Positions 7,436-14,832 of a stretch of DNA of 19,228 bases are shown here, piece by piece. The stretch covers positions 1 through 19,228 of the forward strand of contig JBQTJM010000090.1 of the NCBI GenBank assembly GCA_052387115.1, in the 5' to 3' direction. The translations under genes and the position numbers were made by a program. The stretch is from JACCXJ01 sp052387115. Its GTDB lineage: Bacteria; Pseudomonadota; Gammaproteobacteria; JACCXJ01. The notes beneath the pieces are model-generated. The model saw only the letters and a list, made by a program, of their open reading frames with translations. It was not told the DNA's origin and did no database searches. Position 1 is the first letter of the stretch; each line of letters opens with the position of its first letter.

Positions 7436-8797
7436 CTATCCCCGGCCGTGCATCAGGCGGCACAGCCGGCCCGCGATCCCCAGCAGCAGCACCCCGGCCG
7501 CGAGCGATATGACGACCGGGATCAAGAAGAAGTCCGCCTGTCCTCCGAGGAGGTGGAACACCCCACCGCGTTCCACGGCTTCCAGCATCCCCGCCAGGTA
7601 GCCCGCCAGCAGGTTGGCCGCGAAGGTCGACAGGAACCACACCCCCATGAGCATCGCGGCCATGGACGCCGGGGCGATGCGGGTCACGAGCGCCAGCCCG
7701 ACCGGCGACACACACAGCTCGCCAGCGGTGTGCAGGAAGATCGCGCCCATGAGCCACAGCGGGCTCACCAGGGCGCCCCCGGCGTTGGCGAGTGCCCCCA
7801 GCACCAGGACCACGAAGCCGCCGCCGAGCAACAGGAGACCCAGCGCCATCTTGACGGGCGTGCGCGGCTCCCGGCCGCGACCCGCGAGCCACATCCACAA
7901 CCACGAGAACAGCGGGGCGAGCAGCAGAATAAACGCCGGGTTGAGCGACTGGAACCAGGCGGCCGGGATGGCCGGCACGCCGGTCTCTGCGGCCAGTTCG
8001 GTGGGCATAGTGCGGTCGGTATGGCGCTCGGCGAATACCGCCATCGAGGAGCCGGCTTGCTCGAAGGCGAGCCAGAAAAACATGACGAAGAAGGCGATCA
8101 CCAGGAGGGCCGTGATCCGATCGCGTTCCACCGGGGTCAGCGGGGGACGTATCGAGCCGGCGTCGTGACGGCGCGCCGGGGGCGCACCGAGGGTGCCGAG
8201 GTAGCGCGTCTTGCCGAGCAGATAGACCGCGAGCCCGACCACCATCCCCACCCCGGCCGCCGCGAACCCGAAGCGCCATCCGTAACGCGCGCTCGCCGCC
8301 AAATATCCGCATACGAGCGGTCCGATGAAGCCGCCCAGGTTGATGCCCATGTAAAAGATCGTGAAGCCCCCATCCCGGCGTGGGTCATGCGGGCCGTAGA
8401 GCTGGCCGACCAGGGTCGAGACGTTGGATTTGAAGAACCCGGTGCCGAGGATCAAGAGCAGGAGGCCCGTGTAGAAACCCTCCGGCGTCTCCACGGCCAG
8501 CGAGAAGTGTCCGAGCGCGATCAGGACCGCGCCGATGACGATGGCGCGGTGGGTGCCGAGGTAGCGATCGGCGAGGTAGCCACCGAGCACCGGGGTCAAG
8601 TAGACCAGACCGGTGTACCAGCCGTAGAGGCGGCTCGCATCCTCGACGGACCAGCCCCATCCGCCGTCCTCGACCTCCGCAATCAGGAACAGCACCAGGA
8701 GCGCCCGCATGCCGTAATACGAATATCGCTCCCACATCTCCAGGAGGAACAGGAGCCACAGGCCCTCCGGCTGGGATCTAGGCCGCCGGTCGCTCAT
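7436..8797 (-). CDS. POT/PTR-family proton-dependent oligopeptide transporter
   Basis: A 453-residue inner-membrane protein of the POT family, which imports di- and tripeptides with protons. The defining E-x-x-E-R motif is in helix 1 (E20-M-W-E23-R24-YSYYGMRALL). The PTR2 signature is FYMGINLGGFIGPL, and the conserved FEQAGSS of helix 7 is present. Hydrophobic segments are consistent with 12-14 helices, including a conserved first loop, GWYTGLVYLTPVLGGYLADR. Length is near the usual 450-500 residues. It stands alone on the minus strand between bamE and the divergent desaturase gene. A possible -10 box (TATAGT on the minus strand, 8833-8838) lies about 36 bases before the start; no clear ribosome binding site is seen. 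Confidence 0.94.
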   Translation of the reverse strand: MSDRRPRSQPEGLWLLFLLEMWERYSYYGMRALLVLFLIAEVEDGGWGWSVEDASRLYGWYTGLVYLTPVLGGYLADRYLGTHRAIVIGAVLIALGHFSLAVETPEGFYTGLLLLILGTGFFKSNVSTLVGQLYGPHDPRRDGGFTIFYMGINLGGFIGPLVCGYLAASARYGWRFGFAAAGVGMVVGLAVYLLGKTRYLGTLGAPPARRHDAGSIRPPLTPVERDRITALLVIAFFVMFFWLAFEQAGSSMAVFAERHTDRTMPTELAAETGVPAIPAAWFQSLNPAFILLLAPLFSWLWMWLAGRGREPRTPVKMALGLLLLGGGFVVLVLGALANAGGALVSPLWLMGAIFLHTAGELCVSPVGLALVTRIAPASMAAMLMGVWFLSTFAANLLAGYLAGMLEAVERGGVFHLLGGQADFFLIPVVISLAAGVLLLGIAGRLCRLMHGRG

Positions 8798-8925
8798 GCG
8801 CGGGCGGTTTGAATCGTGGCGATCACTGCCCTACTATACCGGCCAGACCGAGCGCCCGGGGAGGTGTTTCTCCTTCCTGCGAGCACCGGCACACACAGGG
8901 GGCTTTGGCAGTTCGCCGACGTCAC

Positions 8926-8941
8926 GACCCGTGAACGGGTC
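8926..8941. promoter_or_regulatory. Palindrome upstream of the desaturase gene
   Basis: GACCCGTGAACGGGTC is two 7-bp inverted arms around a GA centre, 44 bases before the desaturase start, in the gap between two divergent genes. It could be an operator for the desaturase or transporter, or a short hairpin in the leader. No specific regulator can be named. Confidence 0.4.
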
Positions 8942-8985
8942 ATCATCCCGAGACCAACGCTTGCCTCAGCGGCTCGCCCGCGCTT

Positions 8986-9825
8986 ATGAGCACCAAGACG
9001 ATCGCAGCGTCGGCCGCGCCGGTGGCGCAGATGTCGGATACCTCCTGGCTGTTCTGGACGATGCAGCGGGCCTTCGGCACGTGCACCATGATCGTCTACG
9101 TGGTCCTGCTGGGCTGGCTTGATTCGGCGGAGGTCGAAGTCCTCTTGTTTCAGCCCCTCACCTGGGTCCTGATCCTCCTGCAGGGCAACCGCCACGCGAT
9201 CCTCGGGATGACGCTCGGCTATCACCGCTACTACTCGCACCGGGCCTTCAAGGCCAGACGTTGGTTCGAAGGCCTCCTGTCATACTCGTGTGCCGCTTCC
9301 AACCAGGGCGGCATGGGCTGGTGGGCGGCCAATCATCGCCACCACCATGCCCATTGCGACACGCGGGAGGACCCGCACTCGCCGGTCGCGCGTTCCAGGC
9401 TCTACGCCTGGGTCGGCTGGCCCTATGATCCGAGAAACGCACGCCGCCGGATCCGGCTCCGGTACCCCGAGACGCGCTGGCTGGATCGGTGGTGTTTCCT
9501 GGTCCCGTGGATGGAATGGGGCCTGGTGTGGGCGCTCAGCGGGTCGCGGGCGTTTTCGACCCTCGTGGTATTGCTGCCGGCGTTCCTGTCGCCCTTCGGT
9601 ACCCTGTGGTTCAACGTGATGTCTCATGGGGGCGAGCCCGACCGCAAGGGCTGCACCTCGCGTCGCTATCGGGTACCGTCGGCCGTGGTCCTCGGTGAAT
9701 CGGAGCACCGCGACCACCATGAGTATCCCCGGAGGGCCCGGCGGCCGGGGCCGGATATCCCTTATCGGCTGGTCCTCGCGCCCATGGCACGCCTGGGCGC
9801 CGTGTGGGACCTGCGAGTACGTTGA
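8986..9825 (+). CDS. Membrane fatty-acid (acyl-CoA delta-9 type) desaturase
   Basis: A 279-residue membrane di-iron desaturase that would introduce a cis double bond in a saturated acyl chain. All three histidine boxes are present: HRYYSH (80-85, HX4H), HRHHH (117-121, HX2HH) and HRDHH (241-245, HX2HH). The context GYHRYYSHRAF and HRHHHAHCDTREDPHSP matches the stearoyl-CoA desaturase group, as distinct from the lipid-linked Delta-12 group. Hydrophobic stretches near 34-65, 168-185 and 188-210 fit the four-helix plan. The ATG at 8986 lacks an obvious ribosome binding site; ATG at residue 16 (MSDTSWLF) is possible. The C-terminus is short. A redox partner is not encoded next to it. Confidence 0.92.
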   Translation: MSTKTIAASAAPVAQMSDTSWLFWTMQRAFGTCTMIVYVVLLGWLDSAEVEVLLFQPLTWVLILLQGNRHAILGMTLGYHRYYSHRAFKARRWFEGLLSYSCAASNQGGMGWWAANHRHHHAHCDTREDPHSPVARSRLYAWVGWPYDPRNARRRIRLRYPETRWLDRWCFLVPWMEWGLVWALSGSRAFSTLVVLLPAFLSPFGTLWFNVMSHGGEPDRKGCTSRRYRVPSAVVLGESEHRDHHEYPRRARRPGPDIPYRLVLAPMARLGAVWDLRVR

Positions 9826-9866
9826 GTCGCGTCGAAGCACGGGCGGCGCAGAGCCTGGGAGCAGAT

Positions 9867-10244
9867 ATGAGCAACAATGCCGAGCCTAGCGTGGGGAATT
9901 GGTACCAGTACCCGGAAGACGGGGAGAGCTTCGAGGTGCTGGAGGTCGACGAGGACCGCGGCGTCGTGGAGATCCAGTACGCGGACGGTGAGCGCGACGA
10001 GATCGACCTCGAGGAGTGGGGCGACCTCGAGGTCGATCTCACGGACCCGCCGGAAGACTGGGCCGAGACCATCGAGCGGGGCGAGGCGGCGCGCCGAACC
10101 GCGAGCAAGGACCCGGACGACCCGGCAGCCAGCGATCCTTCCCGGCGATCGCGCCACAGCTCGGACGACGCGGGCGAAGACGACGAGGACGATGACGAGC
10201 CGAACGACTACCCGGTCGATGAATCGTGGCGCGATGACGCTTGA
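9867..10244 (+). CDS. Small acidic conserved protein (DUF6763-like)
   Basis: A 125-residue soluble protein. Its front part (GNWYQYPEDGESFEVLEVD, then GVVEIQYADGERDEIDLEEW and PPEDW) forms a compact strand-rich domain that I recognise from small gammaproteobacterial proteins grouped as DUF6763; the role is unknown. The last 50 residues are low complexity and very acidic, with an E/D-rich tract (GEDDEDDDEPND) likely to be disordered. The ATG at 9867 has GGGAG six bases upstream, while the frame's earlier ATG at 9804 would overlap the desaturase gene. It follows the desaturase by 41 bases on the same strand and may be co-transcribed, but a functional link is not evident. The family name is from memory. 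Confidence 0.75.
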   Translation: MSNNAEPSVGNWYQYPEDGESFEVLEVDEDRGVVEIQYADGERDEIDLEEWGDLEVDLTDPPEDWAETIERGEAARRTASKDPDDPAASDPSRRSRHSSDDAGEDDEDDDEPNDYPVDESWRDDA

Positions 10245-10302
10245 GGGCGGCCGGCGGCGAGAAATTTGGGCTACCCCGGCGCGATCCGTGCGGCCTCTTT
10301 TG

Positions 10303-10330
10303 TTTAAATCGCAACTATTTAAATCGCAAC
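10303..10330. repeat. 15-bp period duplication across the stop of the GT83 gene
   Basis: TTTAAATCGCAAC occurs at 10303-10315 and again at 10318-10330. The right copy encodes the last residues (TLRFK) of the minus-strand glycosyltransferase; the left copy lies just beyond its TAG stop codon. It looks like a recent tandem duplication. Confidence 0.85.
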
Positions 10331-11943
10331 GTGACCACGGAGGTGGCCTCATCGCGATCGCCGGGCATGCTGTCGAGCAGCTCGACGATGCAACAGTCCG
10401 ATAGTTTATCCAGATAACGGCTCTGCACGATCGCTCGCGCCTCGCCGCGCGGCACCTGCGCGAGCACGCGCGTCAGACCTTTGAGCGTCCGCGCCCAGTG
10501 TATGCGTCGGCCCGTGTAATAGACGAACACGTTCGGGTCGATCCCAAGGCTCAGGAACGGCGTGTCCGGGCTCGCCCCGCGAGCCGCGGCCTCAGCGAGG
10601 CGCTGGCGATCGAAGCGTTCCTGGCTCCAAAAGAGACGCGTGGCACCGAGGCCGATGAAGACCACCGCGGCCATCACCGCCACCACGCTCATGTCCCCGA
10701 GCCAGGAACCGCGGTGCCGGATACGCCGCACCGCTACCCAGAGGAACAGCGGAACGCCTAGCGCCAGGCAGACGGCGATCGGCCCCTGGTCGGTCGCGGG
10801 GGCGCCGGCGGTGAGGAGCCATGCCAGTGCCCCCAGGATCAGGAGCCCATGTAAGGCGACGAACCAGACCCGCCAGCTCTGCGCCGGGCGCCCCTCGCCG
10901 AGCCACCGCGCGGTGCCCGCGCCCAGGAGCACGCACAGGGCCGGCAGCACCGGCAGCATATAGAACCAGCGCCGCTGCACGCCGAAAGACAACAGCAGGG
11001 CCGGGACCAGAACGATGCAGGCGAGCCACGCCGCGGCGCCATCGCGTCCCGATCGACGCATGAGCAGGACGGCCGGCACGACCATGAGCACCCAGGGCAG
11101 CACCAGTTGGAAGGGGCGATAGAGGTAATAGGGATCGAGGACCGCGCTCCACTCGGGGATGAGCAGCGTGCCGGAGAGCTGGCTGCCATAGAGCCCCGTT
11201 GCCCCGAGGCGGTGGTGGAGCATGAACCACCAGGGCAGTGTCAGCGCGCACAGGATCGGCACCCCCGCGAGTGGCCGCAGGGCGCGGAGGCCATGCCGCC
11301 AGCCGTGCCCGCCGAGGCCCGCATACAGCGCGCAAGCCAAGAGCAGCATGAGGGGCAGTTGCGGTCCCTTGGTGAGCGTGGCAAGGCCGTAGGCGCCCCA
11401 CATCGCGTAGGCCCACAGGCGCGCCGTGAGGCCACCCGGGATGGCCCGCCAAACGTAGGCGAAGGCGGTGTAGCCCGCCGCACACCAGAAGGCATAGAGC
11501 AGGTCCGGGCGAGCGTTGTGGGTGTACGCGAAAAACCCGGCGCTCGTGCCGAGCATCAACCCCGCGCAGAGGCCCGTGGCGCGGTCGTAGCAGAGTCGCC
11601 CGAGCGTGATGCCGAGCCCGACGAGCCCGAGTCCTGCCAAGATCGAGGGCAAGCGTCCGTGCCAGGGCTCGATGTGGCCCGGGTCGCCGAACAGCCCCGC
11701 CGTAGCTCCCGTGAGCCAGTAGCTCAGCGGGGGTTTGACGAGCCTAGGCTCGCCGTTGAAATAAGGGACGATGTAATCGCCGCGGGCGTGCATCTCCTGC
11801 GCGGTCTGCACCACCAGCGCTTCATGGCCCTCCAAGGGCAGCGTAGTCGTCCCGATCCCGGCCACGAGCCCGGCGAGGACCAGGCTCAGAGCGACTGAGC
11901 CCCACCACGCTGGAGGCCGTGCCAGGCGCTCGGCCAGGGCCAT
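10315..11943 (-). CDS. ArnT-like GT83/PMT-superfamily membrane glycosyltransferase
   Basis: A 542-residue polytopic GT-C enzyme, close to ArnT length (about 550). The N-terminal helix is followed by the first periplasmic loop (LEGHEALVVQTAQEM, then NGEPRLVKPPLSYWL), the usual ArnT/PMT signature with its K-P-P-L-x-Y-W motif. The usual D-E-(A)-x-Y acidic pair is altered to E-G-H-E-A. Numerous hydrophobic helices follow, with a soluble C-terminal domain after about 430. Such enzymes move a sugar from a polyprenyl-phosphate carrier to lipid A, a protein or another acceptor on the periplasmic face. It is the last gene of the GT2/LAB_N/GT83 run, with a 4-bp gap. The sugar and acceptor are not identifiable. 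Confidence 0.88.
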   Translation of the reverse strand: MALAERLARPPAWWGSVALSLVLAGLVAGIGTTTLPLEGHEALVVQTAQEMHARGDYIVPYFNGEPRLVKPPLSYWLTGATAGLFGDPGHIEPWHGRLPSILAGLGLVGLGITLGRLCYDRATGLCAGLMLGTSAGFFAYTHNARPDLLYAFWCAAGYTAFAYVWRAIPGGLTARLWAYAMWGAYGLATLTKGPQLPLMLLLACALYAGLGGHGWRHGLRALRPLAGVPILCALTLPWWFMLHHRLGATGLYGSQLSGTLLIPEWSAVLDPYYLYRPFQLVLPWVLMVVPAVLLMRRSGRDGAAAWLACIVLVPALLLSFGVQRRWFYMLPVLPALCVLLGAGTARWLGEGRPAQSWRVWFVALHGLLILGALAWLLTAGAPATDQGPIAVCLALGVPLFLWVAVRRIRHRGSWLGDMSVVAVMAAVVFIGLGATRLFWSQERFDRQRLAEAAARGASPDTPFLSLGIDPNVFVYYTGRRIHWARTLKGLTRVLAQVPRGEARAIVQSRYLDKLSDCCIVELLDSMPGDRDEATSVVTLRFK

Positions 11944-11947
11944 GCCC

Positions 11948-12217
11948 TCAGGCCGATCGCGGGTCCCGCGATAGGAAGTAGATATTGCGGAGATAGACCA
12001 TCAGCCCGCAAGCCTGCCCGACGATGAAGACCGGGTCCGCCCTATGGATGGCGTAGCACAGGATGGTGATGCCGCCTCCGATGCTGAAGTACCAGAAGGC
12101 CTTGGGTACGATGCTGCGGCGGGCGCGTTCGCTCGTCAGCCATTGGACCAGGAAACGCGCCGTGAAGAACAACTGCCCGATGAAACCGACGATGAGCCAA
12201 ACGTATTCCTCGCTCAT
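11948..12217 (-). CDS. Stand-alone LAB_N domain membrane protein
   Basis: An 89-residue membrane protein with the LAB_N (lipid A biosynthesis N-terminal) domain. The match covers WLIVGFIGQLFFTARFLVQW, then SERARRSIVPKAFWYFSIGG and PVFIVGQACGLMVYLRN. This domain also occurs fused at the N-terminus of some LpxB proteins and is related in size and topology (three to four helices) to small drug-resistance and ArnE/F-type transporters. A role as flippase for an undecaprenyl-phosphate sugar is an inference from this and from its place between a GT2 and a GT83 gene. Its ATG follows the GT2 stop by 3 bases, and its own stop precedes the GT83 start by 4 bases. Confidence 0.88.
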   Translation of the reverse strand: MSEEYVWLIVGFIGQLFFTARFLVQWLTSERARRSIVPKAFWYFSIGGGITILCYAIHRADPVFIVGQACGLMVYLRNIYFLSRDPRSA

Positions 12218-12220
12218 GAA

Positions 12221-12973
12221 TCAAACGACCTCCTCGCAAATGAGATTCTTGGCCCGCCGCTTGAGCCACAGGACCCCGAAGAGGTCCGTGATCCCGACCC
12301 ACAGGCGGTTGTGGACGCCGTACTTGGACACCCCGCGCAAGCGCGGCCGGTGGCCGACCTCGACCGACACCACCGTACCGCCGCCGCGCTCGATGAGCGC
12401 CGGCAGGAAACGGTGTATATGATCGAAGAAGGGCAGGTCGAGGAAGGCCTGGCGGTGGACGAGCTTGAGGCCACAGCCGGAGTCGGGGACGGCATCGCCG
12501 AGCAGACGTCCGCGCACCGCGTTGGCGATGCGCGAGGACAGGCGCTTGAGCCAGGGGTCCTCGCGCCGCACGCGGTGGCCGCAGACGAGCCTCAAGCGCC
12601 GTTCCCCGGAGCGCTCGGCGAGCACCGCGCAGAGGCGCGGGATGTCGGCCGGATCGTTCTGCCCATCGCCGTCCAGGGTCGCGACCCATTCGCCGCGCGC
12701 CGCGACTATTCCGCTTCGCAGCGCCGCGCTCTGTCCGAGGTTGTGAGGGTGCCGCAGGATCCGGAGCCTCGTCTCGCCGCCGGCGCGCATCGTCTGGAGT
12801 CGGGCGAGGGTATCGTCGTCGCTGCCATCATCGACCACGATGATTTCGTACTCGCAACGACCCTCGAGGCTTTGCGCGATCTCCTGGATCAAGGGGACGA
12901 CGTTCTCGGCCTCGTTATATACCGGGATCACGAGGGACAAGGGCGGCTGGGTAGGAGGTATCTCATGGTGCAT
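12221..12973 (-). CDS. DPM1-like GT2 family glycosyltransferase
   Basis: A 250-residue GT2 enzyme. The start LSLVIPVYNEAENV (12-25) is the family's N-terminal strand, followed by VVDDGSDDDT (47-56) and the metal-binding DGDGQNDP (101-108). The core resembles dolichol-phosphate mannose synthase and ArnC, which transfer a nucleotide sugar to polyprenyl phosphate on the cytoplasmic side. There are no strong transmembrane helices at the C-terminus, so it is probably a peripheral membrane enzyme, unlike ArnC with two helices. It is the first gene in its operon, with no clear ribosome binding site before the ATG at 12973. The donor sugar cannot be read from the sequence. Confidence 0.9.
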   Translation of the reverse strand: MHHEIPPTQPPLSLVIPVYNEAENVVPLIQEIAQSLEGRCEYEIIVVDDGSDDDTLARLQTMRAGGETRLRILRHPHNLGQSAALRSGIVAARGEWVATLDGDGQNDPADIPRLCAVLAERSGERRLRLVCGHRVRREDPWLKRLSSRIANAVRGRLLGDAVPDSGCGLKLVHRQAFLDLPFFDHIHRFLPALIERGGGTVVSVEVGHRPRLRGVSKYGVHNRLWVGITDLFGVLWLKRRAKNLICEEVV

Positions 12974-13074
12974 CGAGGGACGATGGTGCTATCGGACGAG
13001 GTCTGCGAGCGGTAGTCTGTGCGGTAATTAAATCGGATTCACCGGGCACGCGTTATTTTATCGTACCGCCACGC

Positions 13075-13509
13075 TCAGCCGCCATCCTCGATGACGAAAT
13101 ACACTTCCGTCATGGGATAGGAACCGGCATCGCTGCCCACCCCCTCTTGGCGCCGTTCTTCGAAAGAGCATTGAGCCGTCGGGTTGACGAAATGCCAGTC
13201 CGTGATCAGGAACGAGTGTTCCTCCACCCTGGCACATACCGTGTCGTGATACCGGATTTCCTTGGATAGGGGATCATAAATCAGGGCCGGGATCACCTTG
13301 GTGACGAGATTCAGGCGCGAGTACGCTTCGTCCGGATATTGATTGATCCGGATCTCGGCCCCCACCGTCCGGCGCGCCGGATCCACCGTCAGCTCGGATC
13401 TCAGATCCTGCGGGCTCTCGCGCGTCTTGTAGATCAGGATGGAGGTGGCCTGAGCCGCGGGCGCGAAAAGCAGGGCGGCGAGCACCAGCGCTTGGGTCGG
13501 GTATTTCAT
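13075..13509 (-). CDS. Unknown secreted or periplasmic protein
   Basis: A 144-residue protein with a good Sec signal peptide: MKYPTQALVLAALLFAPAAQ with a probable cleavage after A21. I do not recognise the mature part. It is mixed alpha/beta in composition, with an SELTVDPARRTVGAEIRIN stretch, two cysteines (in DTVCARVEE and TAQCSFEER) that could form a disulphide, and a C-terminal EVYFVIEDGG. The ATG at 13509 has GAGGTG seven bases upstream. The gene lies 43 bases after the maf remnant in the same direction, where rng (ribonuclease G) often follows maf in proteobacteria. It also lies 101 bases before the GT module, but its link to it is unproven. Confidence 0.78.
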   Translation of the reverse strand: MKYPTQALVLAALLFAPAAQATSILIYKTRESPQDLRSELTVDPARRTVGAEIRINQYPDEAYSRLNLVTKVIPALIYDPLSKEIRYHDTVCARVEEHSFLITDWHFVNPTAQCSFEERRQEGVGSDAGSYPMTEVYFVIEDGG

Positions 13510-13552
13510 GATTGCACCTCGGCTCAGGTTATCACAAGCGCCCATGACGGGA

Positions 13553-13902
13553 TCACGCCGAGCCCCGCTCGCCCTCGGCGCAGGTCGCAGGAAGCGGGAA
13601 GCCGATCCGGTAGAGCAGTGTTGCGGTCTCGCAGAGGGGCAGTCCCATGATCCCGGAATAGCTGCCCTCCAGGCGCTCGATGAACGCGGCGGCGAGGCCC
13701 TGGCCAAGGCCAGGCGGCACACGTAACGGCATGGGGTCTCGTAGCCGTCCCAACGTTCGTCCACCTCGATATCCAGGGTCTCATGCGGTATGCCGAGCTG
13801 GGCGAGGAGGAGACTGCGGCGCGGCGAGCGTGAGGCCAGGTAGAGGAAGCGCCTGTCGGAGCGGTTATCCGGCCGCGCCGCGATCCCGTCAGCCACGGCC
13901 AT
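13553..13902 (-). pseudogene. maf: maf (nucleotide pyrophosphatase) with internal deletion
   Basis: The start codes for the Maf N-terminus (LYLASRSPRRSLLLAQLG, then [25 protein letters not shown]). It then jumps to the Maf C-terminus, but in another frame: [20 protein letters not shown], then [18 protein letters not shown], stopping at 13553. About 100 residues that should carry the GADT substrate site and the rest of the catalytic core are missing. The junction lies at about 13697-13703, inside CCAGGGC on the minus strand, which fits both the end of the first part and the start of the second, so a short-homology deletion is likely. The ATG at 13902 overlaps the rlmH stop (TGATG). The gene cannot make an active enzyme. 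Confidence 0.88.
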
Positions 13903-14387
13903 CAGCTACGATGATAGGGATGGCGATGATAGGGATGGCCGTCGAGGAGGCTCTGCGCGCGGTAGATCTGCTCGGCGAGGATGACGCGCACGAGCGCATG
14001 GGGCAGGGTCAGCGGCGAGAGCGACCAGCGCTCTGCGGCACGCCCGAGACAGCGTGGATCGAGCCCGTCGGCCCCGCCGACCAGGAGCGCGACATCGCGC
14101 CCGAGGCGCTGCCAGTCGGCGAGCCGTCGCGCCAGATCGTCTGTGCCCCAGCGCTCGCCGTGCTCATCCAGGGCCACCACCCAGGCGGATGGCGGGATGG
14201 CCTTCAATACCCGCTCACCCTCCCGCTCGAGTGGCCGCTGCGTGTCCCGGCCGCGCCAGCGCCTCTCGGCCGTGACCTCGATGAGCCCTAACGCACAGCG
14301 TGCGGGCAGGCGCCCTGCGTACTCCTCATAGGCGGCCCTCACCCAGGGCGGGACGCGCCGCGCCACGGAGATGAGGTGGATGCGCAT
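13902..14387 (-). CDS. rlmH: 23S rRNA pseudouridine-1915 N3-methyltransferase RlmH
   Basis: RlmH methylates pseudouridine 1915 in helix 69 of the 23S rRNA on 70S ribosomes. The 161-residue protein has the SPOUT family motifs: N-terminal MRIHLISVARRVPPWV, the knot loop LVGGADGLDP and C-terminal LPHALVRVILAEQIYRAQSL. E. coli RlmH has 155 residues and ends with HPYHRE. Here the tail is GHPYHRHPYHRS: five extra residues from an exact 15-bp tandem duplication, near the residues that family studies place in catalysis and substrate binding. The ATG at 14387 follows the rsfS stop by 8 bases, and its TGA overlaps the start of maf. Confidence 0.95.
   Translation of the reverse strand: MRIHLISVARRVPPWVRAAYEEYAGRLPARCALGLIEVTAERRWRGRDTQRPLEREGERVLKAIPPSAWVVALDEHGERWGTDDLARRLADWQRLGRDVALLVGGADGLDPRCLGRAAERWSLSPLTLPHALVRVILAEQIYRAQSLLDGHPYHRHPYHRS
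13909..13938. repeat. Exact 15-bp tandem duplication in the rlmH 3' end
   Basis: CGATGATAGGGATGG occurs at 13909-13923 and again directly at 13924-13938 with no mismatch. On the coding strand each copy encodes HPYHR, so the reading frame is kept. Confidence 0.95.
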
Positions 14388-14395
14388 GACATGCG

Positions 14396-14824
14396 CTATC
14401 CCATATTTCTAAAGTGGCGGGCGCCTGGAGGTCCCGCCAGGGCAGCGCGATCGCCCCTGGAGTCACCAGCGGGGTCATGCAACCGTCCGCTGCCCACCGC
14501 GGTATCGTCCCACAGCCGTTCGAGCTGGTAGAAATCGCGGGTCGCGGGCTGCATCACGTGCACCACCACATCCCCGAGATCGACCAGCACCCATGTGCCC
14601 TGATCGAAACCCTCGACCCCGAGCGGCCTGACGCCCCTCCGCGTGGCCTCCGCCACGACCTCGTCGGCGAGTGCGCGCACTTGGCGGTTGGAGCGCCCGC
14701 TCGCAACGATCATGAAATCGGTGATGTCGGTGAGGGGGCGCACGTCGAGTACCCGGACATCGACGGCCTTGATCTCGTCCAGGGCGGCGAGCGCCACGTC
14801 ACGGAGGTTCTCTGATTGGATCAT
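14396..14824 (-). CDS. rsfS: Ribosomal silencing factor RsfS
   Basis: RsfS (DUF143) binds uL14 on the 50S subunit and blocks subunit joining in slow growth. The 142-residue protein matches the family: DIKVxD-type start (LDEIKAVDVRVLDVRPLTDI), then TDFMIVASGRSNRQVRALAD, PLGVEGFDQGTWVLVDLGDV and VVHVMQPATRDFYQLERLWDD. The usual length is about 105-120; the extra 30 C-terminal residues (starting GSGRLHDPAGDSRG) are low complexity. The ATG at 14824 gives the normal N-terminus. A GTG at 14836 in the same frame overlaps the nadD stop in GTGA and has GGGAAA upstream, so it is an alternative giving four more residues. Order nadD-rsfS-rlmH is standard. Confidence 0.94.
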   Translation of the reverse strand: MIQSENLRDVALAALDEIKAVDVRVLDVRPLTDITDFMIVASGRSNRQVRALADEVVAEATRRGVRPLGVEGFDQGTWVLVDLGDVVVHVMQPATRDFYQLERLWDDTAVGSGRLHDPAGDSRGDRAALAGPPGARHFRNMG

Positions 14825-14832
14825 TTTTTTGA

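Noticed and set aside
7376..8812. 478-codon plus-strand frame
   Set aside because: It is antisense to the POT transporter, which has all its family motifs; the frame is a GC-skew shadow.
12044..13015. 323-codon plus-strand frame
   Set aside because: It is antisense to the LAB_N and GT2 genes, both with clear motifs.
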